From positions 32,769,001 to 32,833,000 of the forward strand of contig CM074855.1 in the NCBI GenBank assembly GCA_037501455.1: DNA of 64,000 bases, read 5' to 3'. Source of the DNA: Lantana camara. Lineage: Eukaryota; Streptophyta; Magnoliopsida; Lamiales; Verbenaceae. Every line of letters starts with the position of its first letter. Within the stretch, counting starts at the first letter, position 1. The notes beneath the pieces are model-generated. The model ran no database searches. It saw only the letters and a program-made list of their open reading frames with translations, and was not told where the DNA came from. This document shows positions 1 to 12,293 of the stretch, piece after piece. The position numbers and the translations under genes were made by a program.

Positions 1-191
1 AATAAGAACCAAAGAAGGCCTTAGTATGAGTACTATGATGACGATTGTTCCGTTATCATTTGTATAATATTCTTTCAACGGAATATGTACTAAATCTTTA
101 CCCTGTTACGTAAGAACCTTTCATGTCGTCTTAAGCATGCAATTACATGAGGCGGCGTCAAATTACATTTCTTCTGTTTTATCTTGTTCAG

Positions 192-455
192 GCATTGGAA
201 AAATCTAAATACGAACAGTCCCTTGAGTCCGTGAGGCGGTTTATTGCCATTGGTGAAAAGGAACTCGAACTATATTATCGGCACGTCGCACTTTACGGGG
301 ATCCAAATGACAGGGATCCCAAATCAATTCTTAATCATCAAAGCCCTCAATGTCTTTTGGCAGTTGATGAAGAGATTTCTGAATTTGACGATGAAATGAA
401 GTCTTCAACTGAATCGGAAATTGACAACTTTTCTGCTTCTAGTGATGAAAGCTGA
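192..455 (+). CDS. 3' terminal exon of an unrecognised plant gene (partial)
   Basis: An acceptor-like pyrimidine tract ending in CAG at 189-191 opens an 87-codon frame beginning ALEKSKYEQSLESVRRF and ending in TGA at 453-455. The N-terminal half is charged and probably helical. A short ELELYYRHVALYGDPNDRD segment follows. The last 30 residues are very acidic and Ser-rich, as in many nuclear or regulatory C-terminal tails. An ATG at 147 lies upstream in the same frame, but 147-191 reads more like the end of an intron. I do not recognise the family. The remaining exons would lie left of the window. Codon use and the clean acceptor favour a genuine host exon, possibly a relic. Confidence 0.4.
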   Translation, partial: ALEKSKYEQSLESVRRFIAIGEKELELYYRHVALYGDPNDRDPKSILNHQSPQCLLAVDEEISEFDDEMKSSTESEIDNFSASSDES

Positions 456-2010
456 TATGATGCACATTTTTCATGCAACAACTCATTTTCTACAGATTCA
501 GGATCATCATCAGGTGTCAAATTCATTTTGGAATCTGCCACAGTTTGTTCTTTTTACACAGCGTTTGATATCTAAGATTAGCTGTTTTTCACTACTTAAT
601 TTCAGTTAATCCAAAGCCCTGTATGGAACTATGTATCCTGATTAAAGCTTGAAATGGATCTCAGGGGGAGAGGTGCAATTAACTCAAATATACGGCGCAC
701 CCTTTACCCCCCCCCCCCAAAAAAAAAATCCATCCCAAAAATTACCCTCTTACCAAAAGCACTTTAGTAGTAGCTGATGCATGCTGGCAGCATCATTTTT
801 ATCTGAATTGCTAGGGTTTTTGGAAACAGCGAGGGTTCCGACGAAGAGTCCCAAGTAATCAATCGATTTCCGGTATATCAGTCCGGCGAGATTTCGTACT
901 TTCAAACTGAAACTTAGCATCCAACTGTACGTGTGTTTTTGTTCTGGGTAAATTGCTCGTGTAATGTCCATTGATCGAAGCTTTTTGTTCACGGAGTTTG
1001 CTCTGTTCTTTCTTGTTCTTAGGTTGTATGGACCGACGATCAACCAGTACCACATTTATCATTTGTGCTTCCATTGAAGGTAATTTGACCTTTCTCAGAT
1101 TTTTTCGCTTTGGATCTGAAAAGCTGTGTTTAGCGTGTGCCATGATATGAATCTCGTGTGTGATGAATCATTGTATGCATATCTCTGTTAACTTGTTGTA
1201 TGACTGAAGACTTCAGAAGATAAATCAACATGGGTGTAGCCCATAGGCCATAACAGGAAAACAGATTTTTATCCAGTTTTCTTTACAATCTTTCTTGTCT
1301 GCTTGTTTACCTGAAGAGAATATACACTGTTGCAGCTGCAACATCAGAGAACTTGAAAATTTTCATTCCTGGAATTTTTTCCTTTTTTTCAAAAGAGATT
1401 GATGTGTACAGACTCGCTGATGATTATTTGTTTTTATCTCTATATGTTGTTGCATGTGTTGATGTGTGTGATTGGTTTCCCAATCTGCTGCGTTGATGAT
1501 TATTTGTTTCATCATGTTACTCATATCAATAGTTAACATTCTTTCTCGATATTTGCATGTCCAAACAATTATACCGTAAATTTCTTGTTTTTCTGAGAAT
1601 AGAACTGATCACTTTTTGATCAAATTCCGAATAGGTTTTAACTGTTGAGTGTTGACTTTCGTCCTCAATCTGAGTTTAGAGCTACTGGTTCATTCAGAAT
1701 AGATTATGAACCCCAAGTGTTAATCCTTGATGCTTAGTAGTAAATCCTAATGTTTGTTAATCCTTGTGATGACCAGGCACTCCATCAGCATTCTTATCTG
1801 TAGAAATGTTCATCGCACCAATCCTCTGAATTGTCCTATGGTCATTGATATTTTGATTTATTGCCTAAGCACTTGGTTATTTAGAGCAACATTGTCTGTC
1901 TTTTGCTGTACTTCATGAGAAAGAGCCTATTGTAGTTTTTTTTAATGAGTTGTCATGTGTAGAGTGGATCTTGTAATGTTTCTTTCTATTTATCTTGTGT
2001 TGTTCTAGGT
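456..2010. other. non-coding: 3' flank, then possible 5' UTR or intron sequence
   Basis: No convincing coding frame. A poly-C run followed by poly-A lies at about 701-728. From about 750 the sequence has the look of a plant 5' leader, with a CTAGGGTTT telo-box-like motif near 811. The end (1980-2010) is a T-rich tract finishing in TTCTAG, an acceptor for the exon that follows. It is probably promoter, leader and intron of a decayed gene. Confidence 0.3.
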
Positions 2011-2149
2011 TTTACAACAAGTGGTCGGAGATGTTGATGCAGCAGTAGAGTTACTTATTGCAGAACAGGGATCTTTAGATCAAATTGTTGCCGAAGTTGA
2101 ATGTGTTGCTGAAGTCAGAATGCATGTAAAAATAAGTGTATTAGAAGAG
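2011..2149 (+). pseudogene. orphan exon with UBA-like helix of an OTU7-type deubiquitinase
   Basis: After the acceptor TTCTAG the frame reads VLQQVVGDVDAAVELLIAEQ. This strongly resembles the UBA-like segment that follows the OTU protease domain in plant OTU7-type cysteine proteases, in which a glycine-aspartate-valine-aspartate turn joins two helices. The catalytic OTU domain is not seen upstream, and the C-terminal Cys-rich SEC-C motif of the family is not seen downstream before the repeats begin. A possible donor (AGAG|GTTAGC) sits at 2149/2150, although the frame stays open to 2224. It is best read as one exon of a truncated or decayed copy. A real gene with very long introns is less likely. 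Confidence 0.5.
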
Positions 2150-2812
2150 GTTAGCTGGCTCTGTTTAGTTGAAATTTTTCTATCCAATGACATTCTCACT
2201 CATAGAATGAGAATACATCATTGAGATAGAAATTCTTTTGAGTTTGATTAATGTGTTCTGTTATGCAATTTCAAAGTGACATCGGATTCCAACTGTGGGT
2301 ATCAATTCTAATACGCAAAGAGCGGTACTATGCCGTATATGTTCTTGCCCGAGAGTTTAGACCGAATTCTGGTGTCATCAGATGGATGCTCAGAAGTTAG
2401 TGATGAATCATAATGCTTTTGATTAAATAGGTAGTTGAGAGAAGCAAATTAGGTTCACGGCTTTAATTTTAAATTTTATTGATGAGTAGAAAAAAGATTG
2501 GAATGTAAAATATAGTAGAGTGTATAGTTTACTTGTATGGAGGAAAAATAAATCCAATTTATACATTTTTTATATGGTTATAAATGTTATGCAAGGAAAT
2601 TCTTATATTATGTCGATATAAGAAGTTTCTTAATATTGCTCATGATTGCATAAGAAATATTTGTAAACCATGCTTAAATGTCATGCAGAAAAATAGTCCT
2701 TTAATATACTTTTAAATATTAATAAATTACACTTGGCCTTCTTGTTAATAGTAAAATGCAAATCTTCTCATTATTGATAAAATATTATTCGTCATAAAAA
2801 GTTATGTTGATC

Positions 2813-2909
2813 CATAGTTTCTTAGAACTCATGCAACTTCACTTTTAATGTTGATCGATAGTTTCTTCATTAAAAGACCTTATGCAGTTTCACTTTTAAT
2901 ATGTACGGA
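2813..2909. repeat. two-copy tandem duplication, about 45-50 bp
   Basis: The string GTTGATC(C/G)ATAGTTTCTT, followed by a short spacer, ATGCA and TTTCACTTTTAAT-like sequence, occurs twice in direct succession, diverged by substitutions and a small indel. No coding role is visible. Confidence 0.5.
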
Positions 2910-3413
2910 TACGGTGACAAGGATATAATATGATACGGATTTTTTTTTTGAATTTGTCACGTGAAAAGTGTCTGAAACGATACGATAAAATGATATTTTT
3001 AGAACTGTCAGTTCATTGTAGTTTGATACTAATATTATTTTAAGTGTAGAAGGGTAAGTACATGTTTAGTTTTAATTAATCTAACCTATCAAATGGAAAA
3101 TTGAATCAGCATTATTAAGTCATACTATTTCCAATAATCGATATCAAACAAACAACTAAATGATCCTATCAACACCTAATCTTACCCAAAAAGTCCAAAT
3201 AAAATTAACTATAAAAGGTTCATCTCAAGTATCAAACTAAATGATCCTATCAACACCTAATCTCACTTTCCTTATTAGATTATCATCGATTTTTCAGCTT
3301 AAACAATTTATTAATAAAATACTTTTCATCTATAATGGTTTAACGATTTCCATTTGTACATATACATTTTGAGTTCCATGTGTATAAATTATGGAATTGA
3401 ATTTCAAGATACA
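2910..3413. other. AT-rich non-coding sequence with a short direct repeat
   Basis: No gene. The string CTAAATGATCCTATCAACAC occurs at about 3157 and again at about 3237, so an approximately 80-bp unit appears twice. This may be the remains of a small transposon. Confidence 0.35.
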
Positions 3414-3634
3414 TGTAATATCCCACATCGGTTGGGAAGGAGAACGAAGCTTGCCTTATAATAGGGGGTGGAAACCTTTCCTTGCGGACGCGTTCTGCGT
3501 GGGTGGGTGCCTGCGAGCTTAAATTCCATCGCGTGGTAACAAAATCCTGAGGCTCTGCCGTTTTATGGATAGCAAAGGGGACAATATTCGCTTACTAGGT
3601 CGGTCCTTGGTCATTTCGTTTGAAAAACTGTAAC
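3414..3634 (+). mobile_element. TRIM-like small LTR (copy 1)
   Basis: Starts TGTAATATCCCACATCGG and ends in TGTAACA, with the CACATCGGTTGG, CCTTATAA and GGACAATAT blocks typical of a short LTR repeat that is very common in dicot genomes. A second copy (29559-29770) and an inverted fragment (29307-29371) share these blocks. There is no coding sequence. No clean target duplication flanks this copy. A family A gypsy LTR starts 16 bp downstream. Confidence 0.55.
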
Positions 3635-3650
3635 AGAAGCGTACAGGATC

Positions 3651-5416
3651 TGTAACGCCCCAATTTTTCCAGCTGTTCAGGTACGCGCGCCATGCGTGTG
3701 AGTTTCGAGAGATAGGATTTATTTTATTCATTTATTTCTTAAGTTGCGCTTTTCATGATATCTCGTTCACTTTATTACTAAATGCTTACGTGATATTATG
3801 TGAATTTATGACCAACTTGTGAATTATGTTATTAATCGTATGTGATTGATATGTGAATTAATTGACGAACATGACTTAATTGTCTATATGTCCCTAATTG
3901 ATCATTTTACAAAACTGAGGACTTGATTGCATGAGTATCTCATTGGACCAAATTGATCACATGACAAAGTTTACTCCTTGATTGCATTAACTTAAATTCC
4001 TTGTGTACCAAGTTGTAATTTCCCTTTCTCTTCCCCCTACTTTGATCGATATAATACCTATACACACACATATACATACATTTTTGTTCTCCATTCTTCA
4101 TTTCATCCAAGAGCCAAAGCAAGATATCTCCCTCTCTTCTCTTCAAGTTTGAACCAATCAAGGAAGCTAGGAGCCAAGCTTTTCATCCAATTTCTCCAAG
4201 GAATCGAGCCCCATACCTTCATCTCTTCTTCTTCCCCTTCATCTCCTTTCTTCTCCAAGGTAAGATCATGTATATCTTTTGATGAATTCATGGAGCTTTG
4301 CTAGGGTTTTATGATTCTTTGAATTCCATGACTTAAATTGAAGCATATATGTTGATTGTGAGTTCGTTTCATGCATATTTAGCTTGAGTTCAAGAAACAT
4401 GGAGCATATATGATCATAGTACTCTTAGGGATTTGTTGGATGAATTTTGGATGATTAAAGCATGTTTCCTTGGATTAAAGGCGGCCTAAATGGTATATTT
4501 GAGCTATATACATGTTATGTGATTGCTTTTGGTGTGTTTCTTACATTGGTTTGGTGTGGGAGTGGCTTGGGAGCCAATTCCCGCGAATCCCCTGTTCTTC
4601 CCCTGCTATTTTTCGGACAGAGCCTTCCCAAAAGCCCGTGTGGTCGCCCAGTTTATTTCCCAAACGTCCGTTTGGGTACCCACTGTCGTGACAGACAGTT
4701 TCCAAACGCCCGTTTCTACTTTCAGTCATTTTTCAAATGGTCGTTTACCCGCTCAAACGTGCTCCGATTGACCTAAAATTTGAACTGTAGAAACTACATC
4801 GAGTCTAGAGTATTCTCCAATTGGAATCACCTGAATATATTTTCTAGTTTGTGAGTTATAACCATTTTAATTTGGTGTCGCCATTTTACCGAAAATCTAC
4901 ATTCACCTAACTTCGAGCGTACGCCATTTTCTCCTCGTTTTAAACTAGAACACGAGCCATATGTCATCGGAAAGTTCTACTTGTCTAGTTTCATAACCAA
5001 CAAACAAAACCCAATTTCAACTTCTATAACTTAAGATATTCTTGTTTTAACACAGCTTGCGCATTTCCGAAAATTGTCTGTTTTTACCAAACTTCACCAA
5101 AAACCCTCATATTGCATTCCTTTCATTTCCTTGGCTCCCGTATGTGACTTGTTTGAATTATATGCTTGCTTAATTGATAATTATTCTCTTATTTGACACT
5201 CCTTGGTCCTTACTTGCTTAAGTTTGATTGTTTGAATCCGTGCTTGATATGTGGATTGAATTCGTTTGAGTAATTGAGCATATGAACACGACCACACCAT
5301 TCCATGGCCTTCTTATGCTTTATTTCATATTCAATCATGTTATGACACGATACACCACTTCATGAACATTATCGTGCGTCCTATTTGGTTTCATATTGAG
5401 TTCCTCTCACGAGTAC
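3651..5416 (+). mobile_element. gypsy LTR family A1, 5' part only, interrupted
   Basis: Begins TGTAACGCCCC, the same start as the complete solo LTR at 22220, and runs in LTR-like sequence until a minus-strand element is inserted at 5416/5417. A leader-like CT-rich exon ends in a strong donor (CCAAG|GTAAG, intron from 4260). A four-module palindrome array follows at about 4627-4746. The flank after the array shares blocks with family B, such as TTCTCCAATTGGA and GTGTCGCCA. The 3' half of this LTR was not found elsewhere in the window, so it is truncated or lost. Probably the Tekay/Del chromovirus lineage, judged from the related family B gag. Confidence 0.6.
4627..4746 (+). promoter_or_regulatory. 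four-module palindrome array of LTR A1
   Basis: Modules sit near 4627, 4659, 4702 and 4733. The best is 4659-4676, arms CCCAAACG and CGTTTGGG around TC. Others read CCAAACGCCCGTTT and CAAATGGTCGTTT. An extra CTGTC-GT-GACAG inverted repeat lies at 4683-4694. Spacing is about 32, 43 and 31 bp, as in the other LTR families here, though their palindromes differ in sequence. Confidence 0.55.
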
Positions 5417-8400
5417 TGTAGCACCCCAACGGAAGGCACCACATCCCCCGCACCGAGACCCGACCCGCATATGAAATAGGAAGTCCATAAACTTTCCAAG
5501 TCACGGCGAACGGGGACCACTCACTCGCTACGCTAGGCGGGGCTAGAACCTTGAAACCAAATAAGTAATTTAATAGAGTAAAATGCACTTGCGGAAGCAT
5601 ATCAGGTAATCAGTCATAAATCCAAATAGTAATTGACGGGTTCAACTAGCATAAATACCTAGTCTCGAAATTTCCAAACATAAAACATAAATCATAGAGC
5701 ATAAGTCACGGGTTCAAACTATCCCTAGAAGCCTGTCCCGATATTATTATTACAAAATCAATACAATTCATGGCAAAATGATCAATTACAATATGCATAT
5801 GAACCGACTCCAACTTAAACAAGAGACTCGACAGACTCAACTTCCCGCCCAGTGCTCTAAACCTGCAAAATCTGAAAACAAAGTCGGGTTCAGTTTATAG
5901 GAGACTGGTGGGTATAAAACAGGGCATAACATATATAATATCGCAGAATTTAAACACCCACACATGCACGCTATAATCTCGTGCGAGGTTTTTAAGATAT
6001 TTCCCAAGTGGGTAAAATAAAGGAAAACAACGCTCGGGATTACAACTATCAAATTCATTCATTCCATTCATAAGGTTTCATGGCCCGGCGAGGGGGCGTG
6101 CATAATCTCCAACCTTCACCTCGTGTGTGTATATCAATTCAATCTTTACATTAGTGATCATTCACATTTATACATATTCGTTTATAATTATAAACACTTA
6201 CACCTTTTTCCTCCGGGTGGTGGACGGGATTGCAAGGCTCGGCCACCTAACATATCAATGTGGCTAGTGAGGTTCATGAATCCTCAAAGCCCGATTAGCC
6301 TTTCCTCGTCAAAAACTCCTTAACGAGGTCGGTTTCACCGTAAATTTGGTTGGAACTAGTGTATGGGATCACCGTCGGCCCTTGCCTCCCCGGATAGCCA
6401 CATACACTAAGTTCCTGGGCCACTGTTCATTTCATATCATGCACTCGCCAAAATCATAGGTAGGGTTCATAAAAGAAGGGTTATACGTTGGAAATCCTTG
6501 ACTCTTCTGAAAGACTCGATATATATATTTATAATATTTTGGTTCAAAACTTTCACATAAGGGATTTATCGGGTCGATTCATATCTAATAGAAGAGAAAC
6601 CCACCTGATAAACCTTACCGAACAATACCAAGAAGGAAAGAAGACTTGAATGTAACCTATGAACCCGACACATCTCCGTCCTGGAGAAAACTGTAGAAAA
6701 AGGATAACATAGTGCACTCGTGAGACTCAAGACTCTAAATGAACCATATATGACGCACGACAATACATTAACGTGATATGAGATGCATAAGAAGTAACAA
6801 CATGTTATGAAGATGTTCATGTGCACAATTAATGCCTTAGGAACACATAAACGAGCAATTTATTCAAGTACTTTCAAGAAATGAAGGTATCATATTCATT
6901 TGTTTCATATCCTTTGATGAATCATGCCAAGTCGAGCCATTCAATCAATTTCAATCAATAAACGAAGGTTTCACGTTCATTCATTTTGTAGTTCATAGCA
7001 ATTTAAGTTAAGAATTCCAAATAACAATCATATCTCAATTATATCAAGTTTACAATTATAAAATAAACAAAACGAAGACATTCAAGTCATTTAAATATGT
7101 ATTAACAAGAAATGAATGTCAAATTAATTCCAAAATTTCATATAAAACATAACACATATTATATCACATTAATAAATTAGAATTACACAATTTAAACATT
7201 TAATATACATACATACGTACACAAAAATAACCATGCATGCATACAATATATATACCACAAATGCATAAATATATAACATATATACTTACTAATGCATGCA
7301 ATATATTTACATACTACGTAATGTATTACATTTATATATATACACACGCACAAGTACAAAATTCATGCATGCATTAATTTATATATACTATATATTCATA
7401 TTTGTATGCATATTACATATACATATTCTCATATATATATTTATATACAGCTACTCACGCATACACACATACACACATGCATTAATATATTTTACATATT
7501 ACATATATATATACATATTAAGGGTAATTCTAGCCCGAGCCTGGTTCGGCCAAACCGGTGTAACGAGGGGGCGAGTGTTTTACACTTGCCGTGTGGTTGG
7601 TGGAAAATTCAGGGAGAGTGACCAATCAAATGGCAAGTGTAATACACTTGCTTTTTAATTGGTTTGGGCTCGGCCAAGCCGGGTCTGGGCTAGAATTTTC
7701 CACATATTAACGTACGCATGCACACACAACCAAATACATCTGCACAATTAAATCAAAACAAGAGAAAGAACGTGGCAGCAGTTGAACATCTCCCCGCCAG
7801 GGAAGTTCCTCTTCACAACCTTCCCCGGCCGGGGAAAATGGGAAAAAAACTTCTAGTGGTCTCAAGGTGCAAGTGCCCGGCCGGGGACTTTCTTCAAGTA
7901 AATCTCCCGCCGAGGGAGATTCATTCCAGTCATGGAAATGGCAGCCGTTCCAGGCTTTGTTTCCCTATTCCAAACGCATATATACACAACAGTAGGTAGC
8001 AGGCAGCAAGGACACAAACTCAGCAGCAAATCAACATAAATACTCCCATAAAACAAAGCCAAAACCGAAGAACAACTCAGTAAGGAATATGCAACAGCTG
8101 ATCATGAAGAAACAGGGCATAACAGGAAGTAAAACAGGGCAGCAACCAATCCAGTCCTCACACAACAAGATCAGGTATGTATATGCAACAAATAAGGCAA
8201 AAAGGAGCAGCAGTTGACAGCAAATTCAATCCTAAAACGCAGCAGCTGCAGTTCATGTCGTGAGGGAGGAAAAGAAATTAAGTTCCACCCAATTCTTTCA
8301 AGTTTCATCAATGACATCACACTTAATTCTCAAATACCACAAAATACAAACTCATAAATGAAATAAGGGAGTTAGAGTGATCACTTTCATGCTTTAAAAC

Positions 8401-9386
8401 AATCAAAACCATTATCGATTCAAAGAGATCAAGAAATTGCTTCAAACCTAACTATTCATTCATCTCCTTCAAACTCCATGAATATAAGCTCAAAATTAGG
8501 GATACATGGCTTAAAATGAACACAAATGAATGTATATAACAATCCCTAAGTCACCTCTTGAATTGGTTGAAGGTTGGAAAAGATTAGAGCTCAAAATCTC
8601 CAAGATGGCCAAAGTGACCGGTTGGAACTGGAAGTCTGATGTTTAGCTGAGTTTTTCTCTTGGGTTGAGAGTGTGAGTCCAAAAGGGATGGTTAGGGCTG
8701 ATATAGGGTTGATTTAGGTTTCCAAAAAGTCCAACCATGGTTAATTTGGATAAGTATGGTGAGAGTTATGATTAAAATGGTAAAGTGTGGCAGTTTTGCG
8801 GCCGATTCGTTTTTCGGTTGAATTTCGGAGGTCCAAATGGGTTTAGAAAAATATAAGGATAAGTTCATTAGACCCAAATCATCGATACAAGTCCAGCGAA
8901 GTTGACGAAACTCGATTCCGAGTTCCCGATCTCAAGATATCATATACAGAACCAAGGGTGCGCTAATTGCCCGTTAGCCCCCGATTTGGTTCCACAACTC
9001 GAAATAAATTCGTAACCACGCCAAACGAGATCAAAAACATGAAATGAGCATATGGACATGTTCACAACACATAAATGTACTACATACTAAATTTTCATGA
9101 AATTCCGAATTTAATTCGAATAGGAACGACACTCAAACATGTCACACATGTGCATATAGTTCAAGGATTCAAATAAAATTAAAATTTCAAATAATTCAAA
9201 TATTTATAAAATAAAATAAAATAAACCATTTTTAACGAAATACAATAAAATAATTTAATAACAATTAAACACTTAATTACAATTAATTATAAAATTAGAC
9301 ATATAAAATATTTATAAATAATTAATTCGCGTAAATTGGTAAACACATACGTCATAGTTGTACGACTGAAAAGTCGGGGCATTAAA
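5417..9386 (-). mobile_element. gypsy LTR family A2, minus strand (3' LTR of a truncated element)
   Basis: Read on the minus strand the LTR runs from 9386 to 5417 (3970 bp) and ends in GGGGTGCTACA, as in families B and C. Its start is degenerate (TTTAATGCCCC in place of TGTAACGCCCC). It is preceded on the minus strand by a polypurine tract (AAGGGGGAGAGAT), which identifies it as a 3' LTR. The left target sequence is AGTAC (5412-5416). The 5' partner is missing because the internal region breaks at the family B fragment near 10490. The minus strand shows a donor-like GTGACT near 8550 and an acceptor TTTTGCAG|GTTT near 5863, so this LTR also seems to contain an intron. A CCTATATCAG TATA-like motif lies near 8700. 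Confidence 0.7.
7790..7920 (-). promoter_or_regulatory. four-module palindrome array of LTR A2
   Basis: The modules lie near 7791, 7821, 7873 and 7903. The second is a perfect 16-bp palindrome, TTCCCCGGCCGGGGAA (7821-7836). The others are GTGCCCGGCCGGGGAC and degenerate CCCGCC(A/G)(A/G)GGGA forms. Spacing is about 30, 52 and 30 bp. The array lies within the predicted LTR intron. Confidence 0.55.
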
Positions 9387-10490
9387 ATCTCTCCCCCTTA
9401 AAAGAATCCGTCCTCGGATTCACTGTTCGCCTGGAAACAATTAATGAGAGCACCCTGTCTCTCACAAGCAACAATGAGAGAACCCCATCACTCGAACAAC
9501 AATGAGAGAACCCCATCTCTCAAACAACAATTAAATCAAAGAGTAACACCAAAATGAAAAAGATTTCAAACATGAATTACCACAATTAACAATCACGTAG
9601 GTCACACAGGGACACGTAATAAACATCAATTACAAACATAACAAGGAACAGTGAAAATAATCAATTAGCAAGGCATATAGCATTAAGAAATCATTTAAAT
9701 TTAAATTGCATGTATGCATATGCCATGAATGCTTTAAGTACCGGTCACCATAGTCGAGAGTGTTGACGTTGGTAGCATGTTTGCCTAAGACATGGTCTGC
9801 CCCAAAGGCTGGTTCGGTACTTGTCTTGTCTCCAATACCCTTAATGTGTCCAATGACAAGATGATAGACCCTTTAATGATTTTATTCGGACTTTTACTTC
9901 CTCTAACATTCTTTGACCCCTCATCGATCACCTATAATCTTTCTTCAGCAAGACCAACTCTTTTAAGTAACCAAGCGCTGACCTTCCCATATTCTTTTAG
10001 AATATTCATCCTGGCGTCAGATTCAAATCCACTATCTTTACCCATATCAGAGTCTACCATATCCTCGAAGGCAATTAACCTTGACAACCTTGAAGGTTCA
10101 ATCCCGATCTTAAGATATTCATCCTTATGGTCTACCACAAAAGGAATCCTTTACCATCTTCTTCTTCTTAGGTTATCTCTTCATTCCCTTAAAGTCTTCA
10201 AGTATGCATCCGGTTTCCGGCCCATTCGACTCCCTAATTGGAGATAAAACATTCTTAATGATTCTTGAAGTTTGATATAAGTCCTTTAATGATAACCCTT
10301 TTCGATTCGTTCCTTCTCAAATTTCCTTCCAGGTTATTATGGAAAAACAACCGATGACCCACTAATATTTGCTTTGTTATGTGTCATCCAAACCACTTTA
10401 CTACATAACTGAATTAACCTTTATTCACACCATCCTATTATATGACAGCTTGATCCAGTTTCCTTTTGCCAACGCTAATTTAGGAGTTCC
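9387..10490 (-). other. remaining internal sequence of the A2 gypsy element
   Basis: Adjoins the polypurine tract of the A2 3' LTR and so is the 3' internal region of that element. No integrase, RT or chromodomain motif was found. One minus-strand frame (10138-9932) is open for 68 codons but resembles nothing I know, and the plus strand is open over 9792-10247. It may be a 3' untranslated region or a non-autonomous filler. The junction with the family B fragment near 10490 is abrupt. Confidence 0.35.
9441..9526. repeat. three tandem copies of a 28-30 bp unit beside the A2 polypurine tract
   Basis: Three adjacent units share (C)AATGAGAG(A/C)ACCC followed by CTCTCA-like sequence, starting at 9441, 9471 and 9499. 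The last two differ at only a few positions. The array lies about 55 bp inside the element from the 3' LTR. Confidence 0.65.
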
Positions 10491-12293
10491 CAGAAGCATG
10501 TCGGGATAGGTTGAAGAGATGTTATGCATGCGGGTCAACGGAGCATATGGTTTCTGATTGTGAGCAATCGAGAGCTAACAAACAAAGGATACGTGAGCAA
10601 AGGGTCCAGTTTGAGGACCAACATGAATCCGAAGATGGAGGTACTTGCATTCATGGCACGTGCATCCATGTCATATTCAATTTTGCACTTAATTACTCTT
10701 TTTATCAAAATTGTTGCTTGTGACAGTGAAATTATGTGATGCATAGCATCGGGATTTGTAACCCAGCATGCATATTTAGTGGTTGCTTTATAGATGATGT
10801 TTCCCTATAGTCGGGCCTGATCGACGACATTAGAAGATATTGGAAGGAATGGGTTGAGTTGGATACTTTCTTCGGAGGCCACGAACACGACGAGAATGGA
10901 TTGGGTTGAAGAACCTATAATTTGGAATTGAAGATTTTGATTCGGGTGATAGAGCACTAAGAAGTATTTTAACAGTGGCGTAACTTCGGGAAACTACCAC
11001 TAGCGATAGAACAAGGATTCGACCCAAAATTTGGAATGCAATTGAAACCAATTACAAATCCGGGCCATAGAGATTGATTGTGCCTTAGAAGAAGGAATTC
11101 AGAGGAAATTAGAGAAGGCCTTGGTCGGGCCCTCGAGGGACCTCAAAGGATCGGGATAAATTCTTGAATGAAACTGTGGGTTAAGAGCGAGATGGTAAGA
11201 AGCAAAGTTGGCAATAAAGAAGGATGCTTGAGTGAGGAGAAAACTTTGGGAACATATAGGTGTGGGAGATTGAGCAACTGCAGGTCACCTAACAATACGG
11301 ACAATGCAAGGGGATGTCTTCGGGCTAGAGAAAGAGTCCAATGAGAATCACTAAGAGACTTTGGATGCACTTCTCTTAGTTTCCACGAAAAGAGTAGTGC
11401 TAAATATGAGAATCGACATCGTACTTTAGAAAACCTTAATGAAGAGAGCTATAATCGCAAGACAAGACCCCTCTCTTGGGGGATTTTTACAAAGAAGCAC
11501 CTGAGTGGAGGAATCCGAGTTATAAGGCAGTTGGTGATAAGTAGAGCTAGAGGAATTCAATTCTAGGGAATGATAACAAGACCAAGAGAACACTTAAGAA
11601 TTGAAGGTTGGATTAGGAGAATTTCCAAGGATAGAAAACAACCGTGGGATGAAATTTAAAGCGTGAAGAGCATCGTGAAGTTCAGGGCACAATGCTGAGA
11701 AAAGAGACTTCGGCAATGAGCAAATCATCACAAAGATCAAATTTCCCACCTTGGTGAAAGGTATCTTGAACATGCATATCATGTACATCATGCATCTTAA
11801 TTTTGTTTTGTGCCTTGAGTGTGCGAGTTCCGTGAGTGTGGTTTGGTGAGGGCATGCTTTGCAACAATTTACCATGCCTCTTTGAAGAGTCGGTATGAAG
11901 GGGGTTCGGATGTTAGACAATTCGGACCTTAGCTCGTGGACAAGAAAGAGATTCGGTTTGAGCTTGGTTTTGTAAGCGGCGTGAGCTGTAGCTAGGCCTT
12001 CGAGAGAACACTGAGCTCGAGAGTTGACTCAAATGAATTCAAATGGGGAGAGTTGAATCTATCTTAGACCCTCTTTACCGTATGAGTCGATCGAGCAATT
12101 CTAATGACCGGATCGATTCGGAGATTCAAACCCCTTGTACTTGAAGACCTTTCTCGAGCTAACCCTCATCGGGATGTAATGAACCTCGAACTTGGGTGAA
12201 TACGAAAAGTTGTTCGAGCTTGAAACTTGAGCAGTAGAACCTGGGGACCAGGTTCTCTTATGCGGGGGGGGAGGGGGGGGGGAGGAGGGAGAT
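10491..12293 (+). mobile_element. family B internal fragment (end of gag to polypurine tract), tandem partner
   Basis: From about 10490 the sequence matches 16600-16744 plus 18703-20318, the 3' internal half of the family B element, at high identity. It starts in the gag zinc-knuckle region: CYACGSTEHMVSDC at about 10520-10561 is a complete CCHC knuckle. About 1.6 kb without a recognisable domain follows. It ends in a G-rich polypurine tract (12264-12293) directly against the LTR at 12294. That LTR therefore serves both as the 3' LTR of this copy and the 5' LTR of the next, the structure expected from recombination between LTRs. The 5' part is lost. The intact site here lacks the copia insertion carried by its partner. 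Confidence 0.7.

Noticed and set aside
859..1143. 94-codon minus-strand frame upstream of the OTU-like exon
   Set aside because: Lys/Arg-rich frame without homology, opposite to a leader-like plus strand.
4462..4776. Open frame starting MFPWIKGGLNG in LTR A1
   Set aside because: Spans the palindrome array in non-coding LTR sequence; overlapping frames in other phases; no domain.
7296..7658. Tyr/Ile/His-rich open frame
   Set aside because: Made of TA- and CA-rich microsatellite-like sequence within LTR A2.
10830..11920. Minus-strand open frames conserved between the two family B internal copies (also 18874-19919)
   Set aside because: The DNA of the two copies is nearly identical, so frame conservation carries no information; no domain or codon signal was seen.
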